Positions 35,385 through 44,803 of a stretch of 64,000 nucleotides of DNA are shown piece by piece (the stretch's first letter is position 1; each line of letters starts with the position of its first letter). The position numbers and the translations under genes were made by a program. Source of the stretch: Kribbella qitaiheensis. GTDB lineage: Bacteria > Actinomycetota > Actinomycetes > Propionibacteriales > Kribbellaceae. Where the stretch lies: the NCBI RefSeq assembly GCF_014217565.1, contig NZ_CP043661.1, positions 7,874,001 to 7,938,000 of the forward strand, read 5' to 3'. Under the pieces are notes generated by a model that was given only the letters and a program-made list of their open reading frames with translations, was not told where the DNA came from and made no database searches.

Positions 35385-38375
35385 ATGGTGAAGACCAGTG
35401 AGCCGGTGCGGTCTGCTCGGTTGCCGCAGCGGAAGGCGGGGAGTGCGGGGGCGGATCGGCTGAGAGGGCTGATCTCGCTGGTCGCGATCCTGGCGATCGT
35501 CGGCGGCGTTCCATATGTGCTGCTGAAATTCTTCGGTACGCCGTGGCCGGACAAGATGCCGAACCGGGACGTGCTGTTCGACCAGTTGAGCTCCGAGACC
35601 GTGCTCGGCATCATCGCGTTCTTCATCTGGGTGGCGTGGCTGCACTTCGTGGTCTGCCTGATCGCCGAGGCCGTCGCGGAGGTGCGCGGCCAAGGTCTGT
35701 CGCCACGGATCCCGCTCGGTGGCGGTTCGCAGAACCTCGCCCGCCGGCTGATCGCCGGTGTGGTGCTGATCGCCGGAGCCACCAGCGTCACGCTGCCGCT
35801 CGCGAACGCGGTGACCACGTCCGGTGCCACGCCGTCCTCGATCAGCGTGACCCAGGGCGGCGACAACAGCAAGGGCGCCAACTTCCGCGCGACCGAGTCC
35901 CGCAGTACGGTCCTCAGCGGCACCACGCATACCGGAGTACGGACGAACAACGACCAGCACGGCCAGATCGTCAAGTACACCGAGGTGCGGCCGCCGGCCG
36001 GGCGCAACTACGACTGCTTGTGGGACATCGCCGAGCGCTACCTGGGTGAGGGCCGGCGGTACAAGGAGATCTACGACCTCAACAAGAACAAACTGCAGCC
36101 GGATGGCCGGCGGTTGACGAACCCGGATCTGATCATGCCGGGGTGGCAGGTCCGCCTGCCCGCCGACGCCAAGGGTCCGGGCGTGCACACGGTTCGCGTG
36201 CAGATCGACCAGCCGGGCAAGCCGACGCACCTCAAGCCGACCCAGGTCAAGCCGACCGAGGCCAAGCCGAAGCAGTCGACCATCGACACCCGGACGGTTC
36301 AGGAGGACGGCGCAGGCAAGGGCAGTCGCTGGTTCGAGGAGCAAGGGCTCGAGAAGGGCTCGTCGGTCGGCATCGGCAGCGTCGTCACCGACCCGACCGC
36401 GAAGGACGCCAAGCCGGGCCAGCCGGGTGTCGGCACAGTCCAGCCACACAACCCCGGTACTGCGGACGCTCAGCCGGGCGACCCGGCCGCCGGTGGGACG
36501 AAGGTGCCCGACGCGGTGCCGGTTGCCGCCGACAGCGGTGGGATCGACCCGGTCGAGGCCGGGATCTACGGCTTCGGTGCGACGCTGCTCGCCGCCGGGA
36601 TCGCGGTGGCGCTGAAGAAGCGCCGGGGCTGGGCGATGGGACCGGGTCCGAAGGCGGCCGGTCATCGTCAGACCGAGGTCGGCCTGCGGCTGGCTGCCGA
36701 CGTACCGACTGCCGAGTTCGTGGACAACTCGCTGCGGATGCTCGGCGCGTCCATGACAGAAGACAACCGGATGATGCCGAAGGTGGTGGCCGCGTTGGTC
36801 ACCACCCGGGCGCTCACCCTGGTGCTCGCGCCGGGAGAGGTCCAGGCGGCACCGCCCGGTCCGTGGCAGGTCATTGCCGACGGCACCCGGTGGGTGCTGC
36901 GGCGCGCCTACGGGCCGCAGGGCGACGTCGACGCGCCGGCGCCGTACCCGACGCTCGTGACGCTCGGCCAGAACGCGGACGGGTCGACCGTGCTGGTCGA
37001 CCTGGACACCGCGAACGGGATCGTCAGCTTCGGCGGCGTCACCAACGCGTCGCGCGACGTCGTCGGCTCACTGGCGGCCGAGCTGGCCACGAACCTGTGG
37101 TCCGAGGGCGCACATGTCAGCATGGTCGGGTTCGGCGACGATCTCTCGTCGCTGGCTCCGAGCCGGTTGAGCTACTGGACCAAGCTGGACGACGCGCTGC
37201 ACGAGGTGACCCGGCGTACGGACGCGCAGGTGCAGGCATGCGGTCGGCGCGATGCCGACTCGGTCGCGAACGCACGGATGACGTATCCGGACTCGATGCT
37301 GTGGGGCGCGGAGATCATCTTCGTCTCGGCGCCGCCCTCGGCGGACGAGGAGCAGCGGCTCGCACGACTTGCGGCAGACCCGAAGCGATGCGTCGCGGTG
37401 GTCGTCGTCGGCGATGTGCTCGGTTCGCCGTGGCGGTTCGTGGTGGACGAGAAGAACAGCGCTGTCTGCCGGCTGCTCGGTCTCGAGGTCGATGCCCACA
37501 GCATCAACCCGACGCAGTTCGCCGACCTGATCTCGCTGTTCAAGACCGCCGAGTCGGAGGCGCTGGACAAGCGTCGCGCCGAGCAGGACATGCCGGCGTA
37601 CGAGTTCTCGTCGTCCGACCTGAGCCAGGCGGCGCCGGTCGAGGTCGACCTGCTCGGTCCGGTCGAGGTCGATGCCCGGGGCAGCATCGACGACGGCCGG
37701 GTGCAGTTGTCGACCGAGATCGTGGCGTTCCTGGCCAGCCAGGACTACGGGGTGCACCCGAACGTCCTGGCCGGCGCGATCTGGCCGCGAGGCATCAGCG
37801 ACGAACTGCGCGACGCGGCGCTGGAGCACACCCGGCAGTGGCTCGGCCTGGACGCGATGTACGCCGACGAGTCCGGGCGCTGGATGCTGAACCGCAGCAT
37901 CGTCCGGGTCGACTGGGACGTGTTCCGCACGCTGGCCAAGCAGGCGTCGCTGATGGACGACCCCCGTGGTCCGTTGTCGACCGCGCTGAGTCTGGTCCAC
38001 GGCCCGTCCTGGGCCGGACTGCCGGCCGGAAGGTATTCGTGGCTCGCGGCGTCCGGGATCGAGCGGCGGATGGCCGAGACGGTCGTCGACGCGGCACTGA
38101 AGCTCGCGGAGGCGGGCCTGAGCCACAACGACGGCAACCTCGCCCGTACGGCACTGCAGACCGGGCTGAGCTTCTCCCCGGCCTCGGAGGACCTCTGGCG
38201 CGCGACCCTGCGCCTGGCGTCCCACTTCGGCACCAGCAGCGACATCACCAACGTCGCAACCCAGCTGTACACGGCCCTCGCCAAGCACGGCGGCCCCCGC
38301 GGCCCCGAAGCCGAGACCGACGCCCTGGTCGACGAGCTCCTCCCGGGTTACCGCCGCCCGGCAGCAGTGGCGTGA
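35385..38375 (+). CDS. Membrane LysM protein with C-terminal BTAD regulator-like domain
   Basis: A 996-residue protein with three transmembrane helices (~28-50, 71-97, 121-141), a LysM-like segment (~197-260: NYDCLWDIAERYLG, IYDLNKNKLQPDG, IMPGWQVRLP), a Pro/Lys linker, a fourth helix (~387-407), a long cytoplasmic region, and a C-terminal winged-helix plus BTAD domain (~750-990) as in SARP regulators. LysM usually binds peptidoglycan. Such membrane LysM/BTAD proteins follow Tad loci in many actinobacteria and may sense wall state or control pilus expression; the role is inferred. It starts 24 bases after the previous gene. Confidence 0.85.
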   Translation: MVKTSEPVRSARLPQRKAGSAGADRLRGLISLVAILAIVGGVPYVLLKFFGTPWPDKMPNRDVLFDQLSSETVLGIIAFFIWVAWLHFVVCLIAEAVAEVRGQGLSPRIPLGGGSQNLARRLIAGVVLIAGATSVTLPLANAVTTSGATPSSISVTQGGDNSKGANFRATESRSTVLSGTTHTGVRTNNDQHGQIVKYTEVRPPAGRNYDCLWDIAERYLGEGRRYKEIYDLNKNKLQPDGRRLTNPDLIMPGWQVRLPADAKGPGVHTVRVQIDQPGKPTHLKPTQVKPTEAKPKQSTIDTRTVQEDGAGKGSRWFEEQGLEKGSSVGIGSVVTDPTAKDAKPGQPGVGTVQPHNPGTADAQPGDPAAGGTKVPDAVPVAADSGGIDPVEAGIYGFGATLLAAGIAVALKKRRGWAMGPGPKAAGHRQTEVGLRLAADVPTAEFVDNSLRMLGASMTEDNRMMPKVVAALVTTRALTLVLAPGEVQAAPPGPWQVIADGTRWVLRRAYGPQGDVDAPAPYPTLVTLGQNADGSTVLVDLDTANGIVSFGGVTNASRDVVGSLAAELATNLWSEGAHVSMVGFGDDLSSLAPSRLSYWTKLDDALHEVTRRTDAQVQACGRRDADSVANARMTYPDSMLWGAEIIFVSAPPSADEEQRLARLAADPKRCVAVVVVGDVLGSPWRFVVDEKNSAVCRLLGLEVDAHSINPTQFADLISLFKTAESEALDKRRAEQDMPAYEFSSSDLSQAAPVEVDLLGPVEVDARGSIDDGRVQLSTEIVAFLASQDYGVHPNVLAGAIWPRGISDELRDAALEHTRQWLGLDAMYADESGRWMLNRSIVRVDWDVFRTLAKQASLMDDPRGPLSTALSLVHGPSWAGLPAGRYSWLAASGIERRMAETVVDAALKLAEAGLSHNDGNLARTALQTGLSFSPASEDLWRATLRLASHFGTSSDITNVATQLYTALAKHGGPRGPEAETDALVDELLPGYRRPAAVA

Positions 38376-38387
38376 CCAAGGATTCCA

Positions 38388-38420
38388 GGCCGCGGCACCG
38401 GTTGGTTCGGTGTCGCGGCC
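38388..38420 (+). terminator. Terminator at the end of the Tad operon
   Basis: Arms GGCCGCGGCACCG (38388-38400) and CGGTGTCGCGGCC (38408-38420) form a 13-bp stem with one mismatch. Confidence 0.65.
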
Positions 38421-38470
38421 ATTGATGGTTGCAACAACCTGCAAGACAGTGGATGTGTGAGATCGCGCTT

Positions 38471-38514
38471 GCTAGCGTTGGCGCGCTTCGGGGGTCGCGC
38501 TAGCTGGGGGTTTT
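38471..38514 (+). promoter_or_regulatory. Hairpin with U tract directly before the giant secreted gene
   Basis: GCTAGCG (38471-38477) pairs with CGCTAGC (38498-38504), followed by TGGGGGTTTTTGTG. The GGGGG is the only ribosome-site candidate for the GTG at 38516, so the hairpin ends 1 base before it and the U tract runs into the start. It looks like an intrinsic terminator or an element that could limit translation. Confidence 0.45.
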
Positions 38515-38515
38515 T

Positions 38516-41500
38516 GTGCGTTCATTCAGTCGATTAGCCGTTTCTCTAACTTTGATCATAGGTTCGGGCGTTGTAGCCCAGCCTGCCGCCATCGGAGCTT
38601 CTACCGCGTCGGCTTCATCCGCTGCGGCAACAGCAACTACACCACCCGGCGCAGGTGTCGGACAATTCATTCCATTCGCTTCACTGCAGCGAATGCTGGA
38701 CACCGGCGCCGCTATCGGCGTCCCAACAACGACGGTCGTACCGGCCCAAGGCTCGGTCACTGTCAAATTCACCGGTCGGTCGGGTGTACCGGCGAGCGGA
38801 GTTCGGGCCCTGCACACCAACATCTCGATCCTCGGTCCGACCGCTACCGGCAATCTTCCCGCTTGGGCGACAGCAGAAACTCAGCCGGCAGTGACGAATG
38901 TGCACTTCTACGCCGGAACTGCCTACGCCTCCTCAGCCTCGGTCATCAGGCTGAACGCGGGTGGTCAGGCGACTTTCCGCAACAACAGCTCGGGAACCCT
39001 TCGCCTGGTCGTCGATGTGATGGGCTACTACACCACAGAGGCTTTCCAGGGCACCGGCAATCGGTTTGTGCCACTGAAACAGGCCGCGGCGGTAGCAGCT
39101 ACCTCGGTAGCAGCGAACACTGCTCTCACGGTGTCACTTCTCGGTAAGGGTGGACTGCCGAGCGAAGCAGGTAGCATTGCGGCGGTTGCGATAAACGTGA
39201 CAGCGAAAGAACCTACGGCCGCAGGCGGATGGACTCTTTATCCTGCAGGCATCACGAGACCATCCGGCGGTCACGGCAATTTCATCGTGGGTCGGACCAA
39301 AACTAACAGCGCTGTGGTGCCGCTCTCGGCGGACGGTAGATTGAGCCTCTACAACATCTCCGCGAAGGCCGTTTTCTATGTGATCGATGTTGTTGGCTAC
39401 TACACGGCGGCAACCAACGCTGCGGTCGCGTCATCGCGGGTCCTCCCGGTCGCGCCCAGTCGTATCCTCGATTCGGGTGCCGCCACCCTCATCCAACCCA
39501 ATGCGGTTTACACCTTTCCCGTCGCTGGCAAGGGTGGGCTACCAGTCAGCGGGTTAGCTGCGGCTGCCCTACACGTGATTACCCAAGGGTCTGCGACATT
39601 TGGCGGGGTGACGGTGTACCCCTCAGTTGATGCGGTGCCATCACCCCTCGACGTGGCGACGGCAATGAGCAATACCTACTCTTTCAACCTGGTTTGGGCG
39701 CGGATCGGCGCGAATGGCTCTGTAAGTCTCATTAATCGATCAGACTCGGCGCTGCGCATCTGGGTTGACGTTGAGGCTTACGCGACGCAGCCAACGAGAC
39801 CGGATCCGCCAGGACCGGTCATGACCTCTCCAGGAGATAGTCGGGCAACGGTGACGTGGCCTCAGCCTGACAACACCGGTGATCTACCGATCGCGTCTTA
39901 TGAGGTTGTCGCCATGCCCAGCGGAGCGACTCAGACTTCGATGTCCAATTCGGCGGTCTTCCAGGGACTAACCAATGGAACGTCGTACGCATTCCGAGTG
40001 CGTGCCCGCAACGCTGTCGGCTGGTCGGAGTATTCAGCAGCCTCCCAAGGGACGACTCCTCGTGCACCTCTGCCGCCAGGTGCTCCGTTCATCACTGGTG
40101 TCATACCGCGCGACAGCGGGGCAACGGTCAGTTGGTCGGCTCCAGCCGGTGCAGATGACCAGATTGCGTCGTACACAGTTACGACCGTACCGACGACTAG
40201 CACGGTCAATCTCCCAGGCACAGCCCGCACCGCCATGCTGAGCGGGCTTGAGAACACGAAGTCCTATCAAGTAGTTGTGAAAGCTACAAATGCCAACGGG
40301 TCGTCCGCCTCGCCACCTCTCAGAGTGATACCGCAGGCTGCGCAGGTTCCTCTGCGCCCGGCCGCGTTGCTCGTCACTGCGCTCGACGCGCGGCTCGACG
40401 TCCAATGGGTGCAGCCAGCAGACGGAGGCGCGTCGATCCTGGACTATGAGATCGTCGCCGAGCCCGGCAATCTTCGGGTCATCTCAGATCCAGGAACCAC
40501 AATTTCCGCTTTCACCGGCCTCCAGAATGGAGCCGAATATACTGTAAAGGTTCGTGCTCGGAACAAGGCCGGCAGTGGCAACTGGTCAGAGCAAAGGGCG
40601 ACACCGTCAGCCTCGCGAGTGGCAGCTGCGCCGACCGACCTCCAGGTGGTGCCGGCTACGTCCGGCGCAATGAAGGTCAGTTGGGAGGCGCCCACGGATA
40701 CTGGGACATCAGCAATCACCGGGTACCGAGTTTCGGTATCGCCGAGTGGACGAGTTGTCGAGACCTCGAACCCGAGCGTCACGATCGATGGTCTCGACAC
40801 CGAAACGCAGTACACCTTTTCAGTGCAAGCCGTGTCGTCGGCCGGAGTCGGCGCCGCGTCGACGCCATCATCTCCCCTCGCCCCGAAGGTTAATCTCAAA
40901 GTCAATCCGATCACGCTTACGGCCGAGTCTGCACGGCTAATTGTGGCAGTAAGCGCCGCCAGCTTCTCCGTCACGAACCCAAACCCTCAGCTCAACTCCG
41001 TCCGACCTGACTCCTTCCTCATCGCGCCCGCGAGCCCGGCTACGCCACAGGGGTTTCTCCGCAAAGTACTGAGAGTGACCCAAGCTGGCGGTGGTCTCAT
41101 TTTTGAGACGGAAGATGCGCCCTTGAATTCCATCATTCAAGACGGCGGTTTTTCGCGCGATATTCGATTGACCACGAGTGATGTTCAAGGCCTACTCCAT
41201 AGTGCTCCAGGTGTTGTGCTGAGAGAGCCGACAGTTCGGGGATTGACTGCTAAGCAAGGCGCGGGGACAGTTGTGGTTCCTGGGCGACGCGGCAAAGTTG
41301 AGCCGGTTCTACGCCTTGAGAAGGGAAAGATCGTCCTTGAAGTAGGCAGGGACTTTGAACGCGGATTTCGCGGGGAGGTTACAGCGACATTCGAGCCGGA
41401 GACTCAAGGTCACGTTCATATGTCCAGCAGCGGCGTCGGTTCGTCATTCAGTCTCAAGGTGACCTCGGGAGCTGAGTTCCGACTCGATGCAGCGATTGGG

Positions 41501-43645
41501 AAGAAGGTTGAGCGGAGGATTCCGCTCGGGGAGATGCGAGGTACCTGCATAGATATCCAAATTGGTGCCGCCCCGGTTGTGACGTGCCCTGCTATTCAGT
41601 TGGCGCTCACCTTGGATGCCGAGATGCGTGCAGGGCTTTCGGTCGTGGTGAACTATTCAAAAACCGACGGTGTTGAGATTGTGCAGGAAGGTGCCGGATT
41701 GCCGAACGCGAGATCTCTGAGCACGCCGGCCGAGACCACAGTATCTGCCGCGCGATTTTTCGGAAATGCCGAGGTTTCGCTCGGCCTCGAGGGCGCGCTG
41801 GTATTGAGATTCTATGGCGCAGTCGGGCCACTGCTTGGCCTAAAGCCCTATGTGCGTGCCGAGATTGATACCGAGGCAGACGAATGGTTCAATGTGTACC
41901 TCGGTGTGGCCTTGAGTGCGGGGCTGACATTGGACATTTTTACTAAGAATCTAGTGAGGTGGGAGAAGGATGACATTCTTAAGGCCGAGTACCGGATCCT
42001 GAGTTCGAATTCGCGATTCACTGGGGTTCTTATCAGCCCTGGCGGTGCTGAACTGTCGGTCGGTGAGCAAGTTGATTTTGATGCGACCTTTATCGCTGTG
42101 CCGAACTCGTCGCTGTCCTGGAGGATTATCGATGGCGATGAATACGGCACAATCGACGCGAATGGCAGATTCGCCGCCATCGCTGACGGCATTGTCACGG
42201 TGGAGGCGGCGACGCCGGACCCTCTTGGCTACAGGAGCACGGTCAATGTCCTTGTAGGTCCTCATGCGCCGTCGGAGCCGCGTGACGTGCGTGCAGTCGC
42301 GGGTAACCTCAGCGCGAATGTCAGTTGGCAGCCGCCCGAAAACCTGGGTGGGGCGCCGGTTAGCAAATATGTCCTTACCACTGATCCGGACACTGGTTCG
42401 CGCGAGGTGCCCGGTGTAAGTCTGTCGACTGCGATCGGCGGACTGACTCAGGGGGTGAGTTACACGGTCGAGGTGACTGCTGTAACCAGTAACGGCGCTG
42501 GACGGGCAGGCGTTTCTAATGCGATCGTGGCACACGAGTCATTGTTCTCCAACCCTCTCGTGAACAACCTGGCGGCGGGGGTCAGCGCTACCGTAGGCTA
42601 TGGAGGGCCAGAGATCTCTGATTCTGGCAGATATGGGTTCTTTTCAATTCGCGTCGATGGCTTGTCGGGACCAGAAGGTATTCCGGCAGACGGAAAGTTC
42701 TACCTCGTTCGTCGTGATCTCATTACTGGCCAGATACTCTTGGTTTCCCGCCAGTCGGACGGGAAGACGCCGCAACCGGTGTCTACTGGCATGGTGTTCG
42801 CTCAGAGTGATTACGCGGCGTCCATTAATATCGATAGCAAGGCGGATGGCAGATTCGTTGCCTATCTAGTGGATGGATCCAGAGCCCGGTCGCAAATTAT
42901 GGTCTATGACGCAATGGCGAATACGACCTGGGTGGCGGGAGCGGATATAGGTCAAGGGGTCTTGTCGGTTCGGCTCTCGGCTGACGGTGGCGTGGTGGCA
43001 TTCAGTACGGAGTATGAGAATCCGACGAGCAGCAGTAGTCGCACCCATCATATTTTGCGAGTGGCGAAAGGCGGAACACCGAAACAGGTCGACATCTGCG
43101 TCGACAGTGCGTCCTGCGGCCGAAGCAATCCGAATCCATGGCTGTCGCCTGATGGAAACACAGTTGTCTATACGGCCTACTCAAATAGCCCGAATAATCA
43201 TGACTGGAATCAACATGTGTTTTACAATGCGGCGACCGGTGCATCGACTATGCCGTATCTCAACCAGGGAATATCCTTCAGTCCGGTTTTTAGTGACGAT
43301 GGGCAATACTTTGTTGGTGCCGCACATATTGGATTGCCGGCAGATCAGGGCCAAGGTGCAATCGTGGTCAAGCGCAGAGATGGTGGCCCAGTGACCGAAG
43401 CCGACGTTGTGACAACTTTCCCGTGGTGGCACGTGGTGGCTGTCAATGGAATTAGTAGCGGTGGAAATGTTGTGATCTGGTCGAATCGTTCCGCCCCCGA
43501 GCCTGACGGCAGTATCATGACGCTCAGAGCGAATGGTGTGCGATTGCCAGTCTTCCACCCCCCGAACCTCGAACTCCCCGAGGCGACCACTATCAACATG
43601 TCGACTGACGGAGGAACAGTCGGTTGGCTGAAGGCGGGCCGCTGA
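38516..43645 (+). CDS. Secreted multidomain protein with FN3 repeats and a C-terminal propeller
   Basis: A 1,709-residue protein from GTG 38516 with a signal peptide (~1-29). Three ~125-residue repeats follow (~48-165, ~171-295, ~302-420), each with R(V/I)LDxG, GKGGLP and a closing D-V-x-G/A-Y-Y/A motif, a common actinobacterial cell-surface repeat. Then four fibronectin III domains (~426-790), a beta region without a named fold (~790-1165), a BIG2-like Ig domain (~1170-1245), a fifth FN3 (~1250-1345) and a TolB/WD40-like beta propeller (~1350-1709). A surface or matrix-binding role is likely, ligand unknown. Base composition and codon use are clearly lower in GC than flanking genes, most strongly after about 40,900. 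Confidence 0.88.
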   Translation: MRSFSRLAVSLTLIIGSGVVAQPAAIGASTASASSAAATATTPPGAGVGQFIPFASLQRMLDTGAAIGVPTTTVVPAQGSVTVKFTGRSGVPASGVRALHTNISILGPTATGNLPAWATAETQPAVTNVHFYAGTAYASSASVIRLNAGGQATFRNNSSGTLRLVVDVMGYYTTEAFQGTGNRFVPLKQAAAVAATSVAANTALTVSLLGKGGLPSEAGSIAAVAINVTAKEPTAAGGWTLYPAGITRPSGGHGNFIVGRTKTNSAVVPLSADGRLSLYNISAKAVFYVIDVVGYYTAATNAAVASSRVLPVAPSRILDSGAATLIQPNAVYTFPVAGKGGLPVSGLAAAALHVITQGSATFGGVTVYPSVDAVPSPLDVATAMSNTYSFNLVWARIGANGSVSLINRSDSALRIWVDVEAYATQPTRPDPPGPVMTSPGDSRATVTWPQPDNTGDLPIASYEVVAMPSGATQTSMSNSAVFQGLTNGTSYAFRVRARNAVGWSEYSAASQGTTPRAPLPPGAPFITGVIPRDSGATVSWSAPAGADDQIASYTVTTVPTTSTVNLPGTARTAMLSGLENTKSYQVVVKATNANGSSASPPLRVIPQAAQVPLRPAALLVTALDARLDVQWVQPADGGASILDYEIVAEPGNLRVISDPGTTISAFTGLQNGAEYTVKVRARNKAGSGNWSEQRATPSASRVAAAPTDLQVVPATSGAMKVSWEAPTDTGTSAITGYRVSVSPSGRVVETSNPSVTIDGLDTETQYTFSVQAVSSAGVGAASTPSSPLAPKVNLKVNPITLTAESARLIVAVSAASFSVTNPNPQLNSVRPDSFLIAPASPATPQGFLRKVLRVTQAGGGLIFETEDAPLNSIIQDGGFSRDIRLTTSDVQGLLHSAPGVVLREPTVRGLTAKQGAGTVVVPGRRGKVEPVLRLEKGKIVLEVGRDFERGFRGEVTATFEPETQGHVHMSSSGVGSSFSLKVTSGAEFRLDAAIGKKVERRIPLGEMRGTCIDIQIGAAPVVTCPAIQLALTLDAEMRAGLSVVVNYSKTDGVEIVQEGAGLPNARSLSTPAETTVSAARFFGNAEVSLGLEGALVLRFYGAVGPLLGLKPYVRAEIDTEADEWFNVYLGVALSAGLTLDIFTKNLVRWEKDDILKAEYRILSSNSRFTGVLISPGGAELSVGEQVDFDATFIAVPNSSLSWRIIDGDEYGTIDANGRFAAIADGIVTVEAATPDPLGYRSTVNVLVGPHAPSEPRDVRAVAGNLSANVSWQPPENLGGAPVSKYVLTTDPDTGSREVPGVSLSTAIGGLTQGVSYTVEVTAVTSNGAGRAGVSNAIVAHESLFSNPLVNNLAAGVSATVGYGGPEISDSGRYGFFSIRVDGLSGPEGIPADGKFYLVRRDLITGQILLVSRQSDGKTPQPVSTGMVFAQSDYAASINIDSKADGRFVAYLVDGSRARSQIMVYDAMANTTWVAGADIGQGVLSVRLSADGGVVAFSTEYENPTSSSSRTHHILRVAKGGTPKQVDICVDSASCGRSNPNPWLSPDGNTVVYTAYSNSPNNHDWNQHVFYNAATGASTMPYLNQGISFSPVFSDDGQYFVGAAHIGLPADQGQGAIVVKRRDGGPVTEADVVTTFPWWHVVAVNGISSGGNVVIWSNRSAPEPDGSIMTLRANGVRLPVFHPPNLELPEATTINMSTDGGTVGWLKAGR

Positions 43646-43726
43646 CGGCACGGGCCTCCCGGGTGGCCGGCTGGTCGCCTAGAGGTCGCGTCGTAACGCC
43701 TGATCGCGTACTGCTGGCAACAGCTA

Positions 43727-43761
43727 CAGCGGCCCCGGGAGATCTTCTCCCGGGGCCGCTG
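43727..43761. terminator. Strong bidirectional terminator
   Basis: CAGCGGCCCCGGGAGA (43727-43742) and its exact complement at 43746-43761 form a 16-bp stem with a 3-base loop, followed by GGTTTGTTT. It separates the convergent giant secreted gene and the zinc peptidase gene. Confidence 0.9.
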
Positions 43762-43776
43762 GTTTGTTTGGTGGGG

Positions 43777-44688
43777 TCAGAGGGGGTTGGCGGACCAGGT
43801 GTCGCAGGCGGTCATGTCGCCGGAGTCCATGCCGGTCTTGAACCACTTCATCCGCTGCTCGGCGGTGCCGTGGCTGAAGGTCTCGGGGGAGACCCGGCCC
43901 TGGGCGCGCTTCTGGATCCGGTCGTCACCGACGGACGCGGCGGCGTCGAGGCCGCGGCTGATGTCGTCCTCAGTCAGGCCGCTGATGAACTTGTCACCAT
44001 CCTTGTCCGGGACCGTGGTGGCGTGGTTGGTCCAGATGCCGGCCAGGCAGTCCGCCTGGAGTTCGGAGCGGACCGAGTCCGAGGTGGGGCCCTCGCGGGT
44101 CTTGATCCGGTCGAGGATGCCGTAGAGGTTCTGGATGTGGTGCCCGTACTCGTGCGCCACGACGTACGCCTCGGCGAAGTTGCCGCCCTTGGCGCCGAGC
44201 TCCTGCTCGAGGGTCTGGAAGAAGCCGATGTCGAGGTAGACGCGGCGATCCGGCGGGCAGTAGAACGGCCCGACCGCGCTGGTCGCGGGGCCGCAGCCGG
44301 TGTTCACCGAGCCGTCGAAGACCCGCAGCGGCGCCTTCGTGTACTTCTTGCCGCGCCTGGGCAGCTCGGCGGCCCAGAAGCCCTCGATCGAGTTCTGGTA
44401 GAAGACGAACCGGCACTCAGGGTTGGACGTCAGGTCCGTGCCCTTCTTGCACGAGTCCAGGTTGCCCGGCGCGGTGTTGCGCGCCACGGGCTGGTCGCTG
44501 TTGTCGCTGCCACCGCCGGGGAGGCCGCCGTTCAGGAGGAGGATGACGACGAGCAGGATGATGCCGCCGATGCCGCCGCCGACCGGGATCCCCATCCCGC
44601 TCGGCAGCCGACCGCCGCCACCGCCGCCGCTGCCGCGGGTGTCTTCGACACCGCTGGTGTCCAAGTCGGCGTCTGGATTGAATTTCAC
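43777..44688 (-). CDS. Neutral zinc metallopeptidase (YpfJ-like)
   Basis: A 303-residue membrane-anchored peptidase starting at GTG 44688 (VKFNPDADLD). A Gly-rich N-terminus precedes one transmembrane helix (~38-54, GGIGGIILLVVILLLNGG). The zinc site is HEYGHH in AYVVAHEYGHHIQNLYG, with a third ligand Glu expected in SELQADCLAG. This is the YpfJ/putative neutral zinc metallopeptidase family, in which the substrate is unknown. No strong ribosome site is visible before the GTG. Confidence 0.92.
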   Translation of the reverse strand: MKFNPDADLDTSGVEDTRGSGGGGGGRLPSGMGIPVGGGIGGIILLVVILLLNGGLPGGGSDNSDQPVARNTAPGNLDSCKKGTDLTSNPECRFVFYQNSIEGFWAAELPRRGKKYTKAPLRVFDGSVNTGCGPATSAVGPFYCPPDRRVYLDIGFFQTLEQELGAKGGNFAEAYVVAHEYGHHIQNLYGILDRIKTREGPTSDSVRSELQADCLAGIWTNHATTVPDKDGDKFISGLTEDDISRGLDAAASVGDDRIQKRAQGRVSPETFSHGTAEQRMKWFKTGMDSGDMTACDTWSANPL

Positions 44689-44803
44689 AGCACATACACT
44701 AGACCTCGGTGCGGGGGATCCTGCCGTCTTGTGACGCTGCGCTTTCGACCCGCCACTCCGCGACCTGCCCGACCTTCCCCAACCTTGAGGACGCCTGCCC
44801 GCG

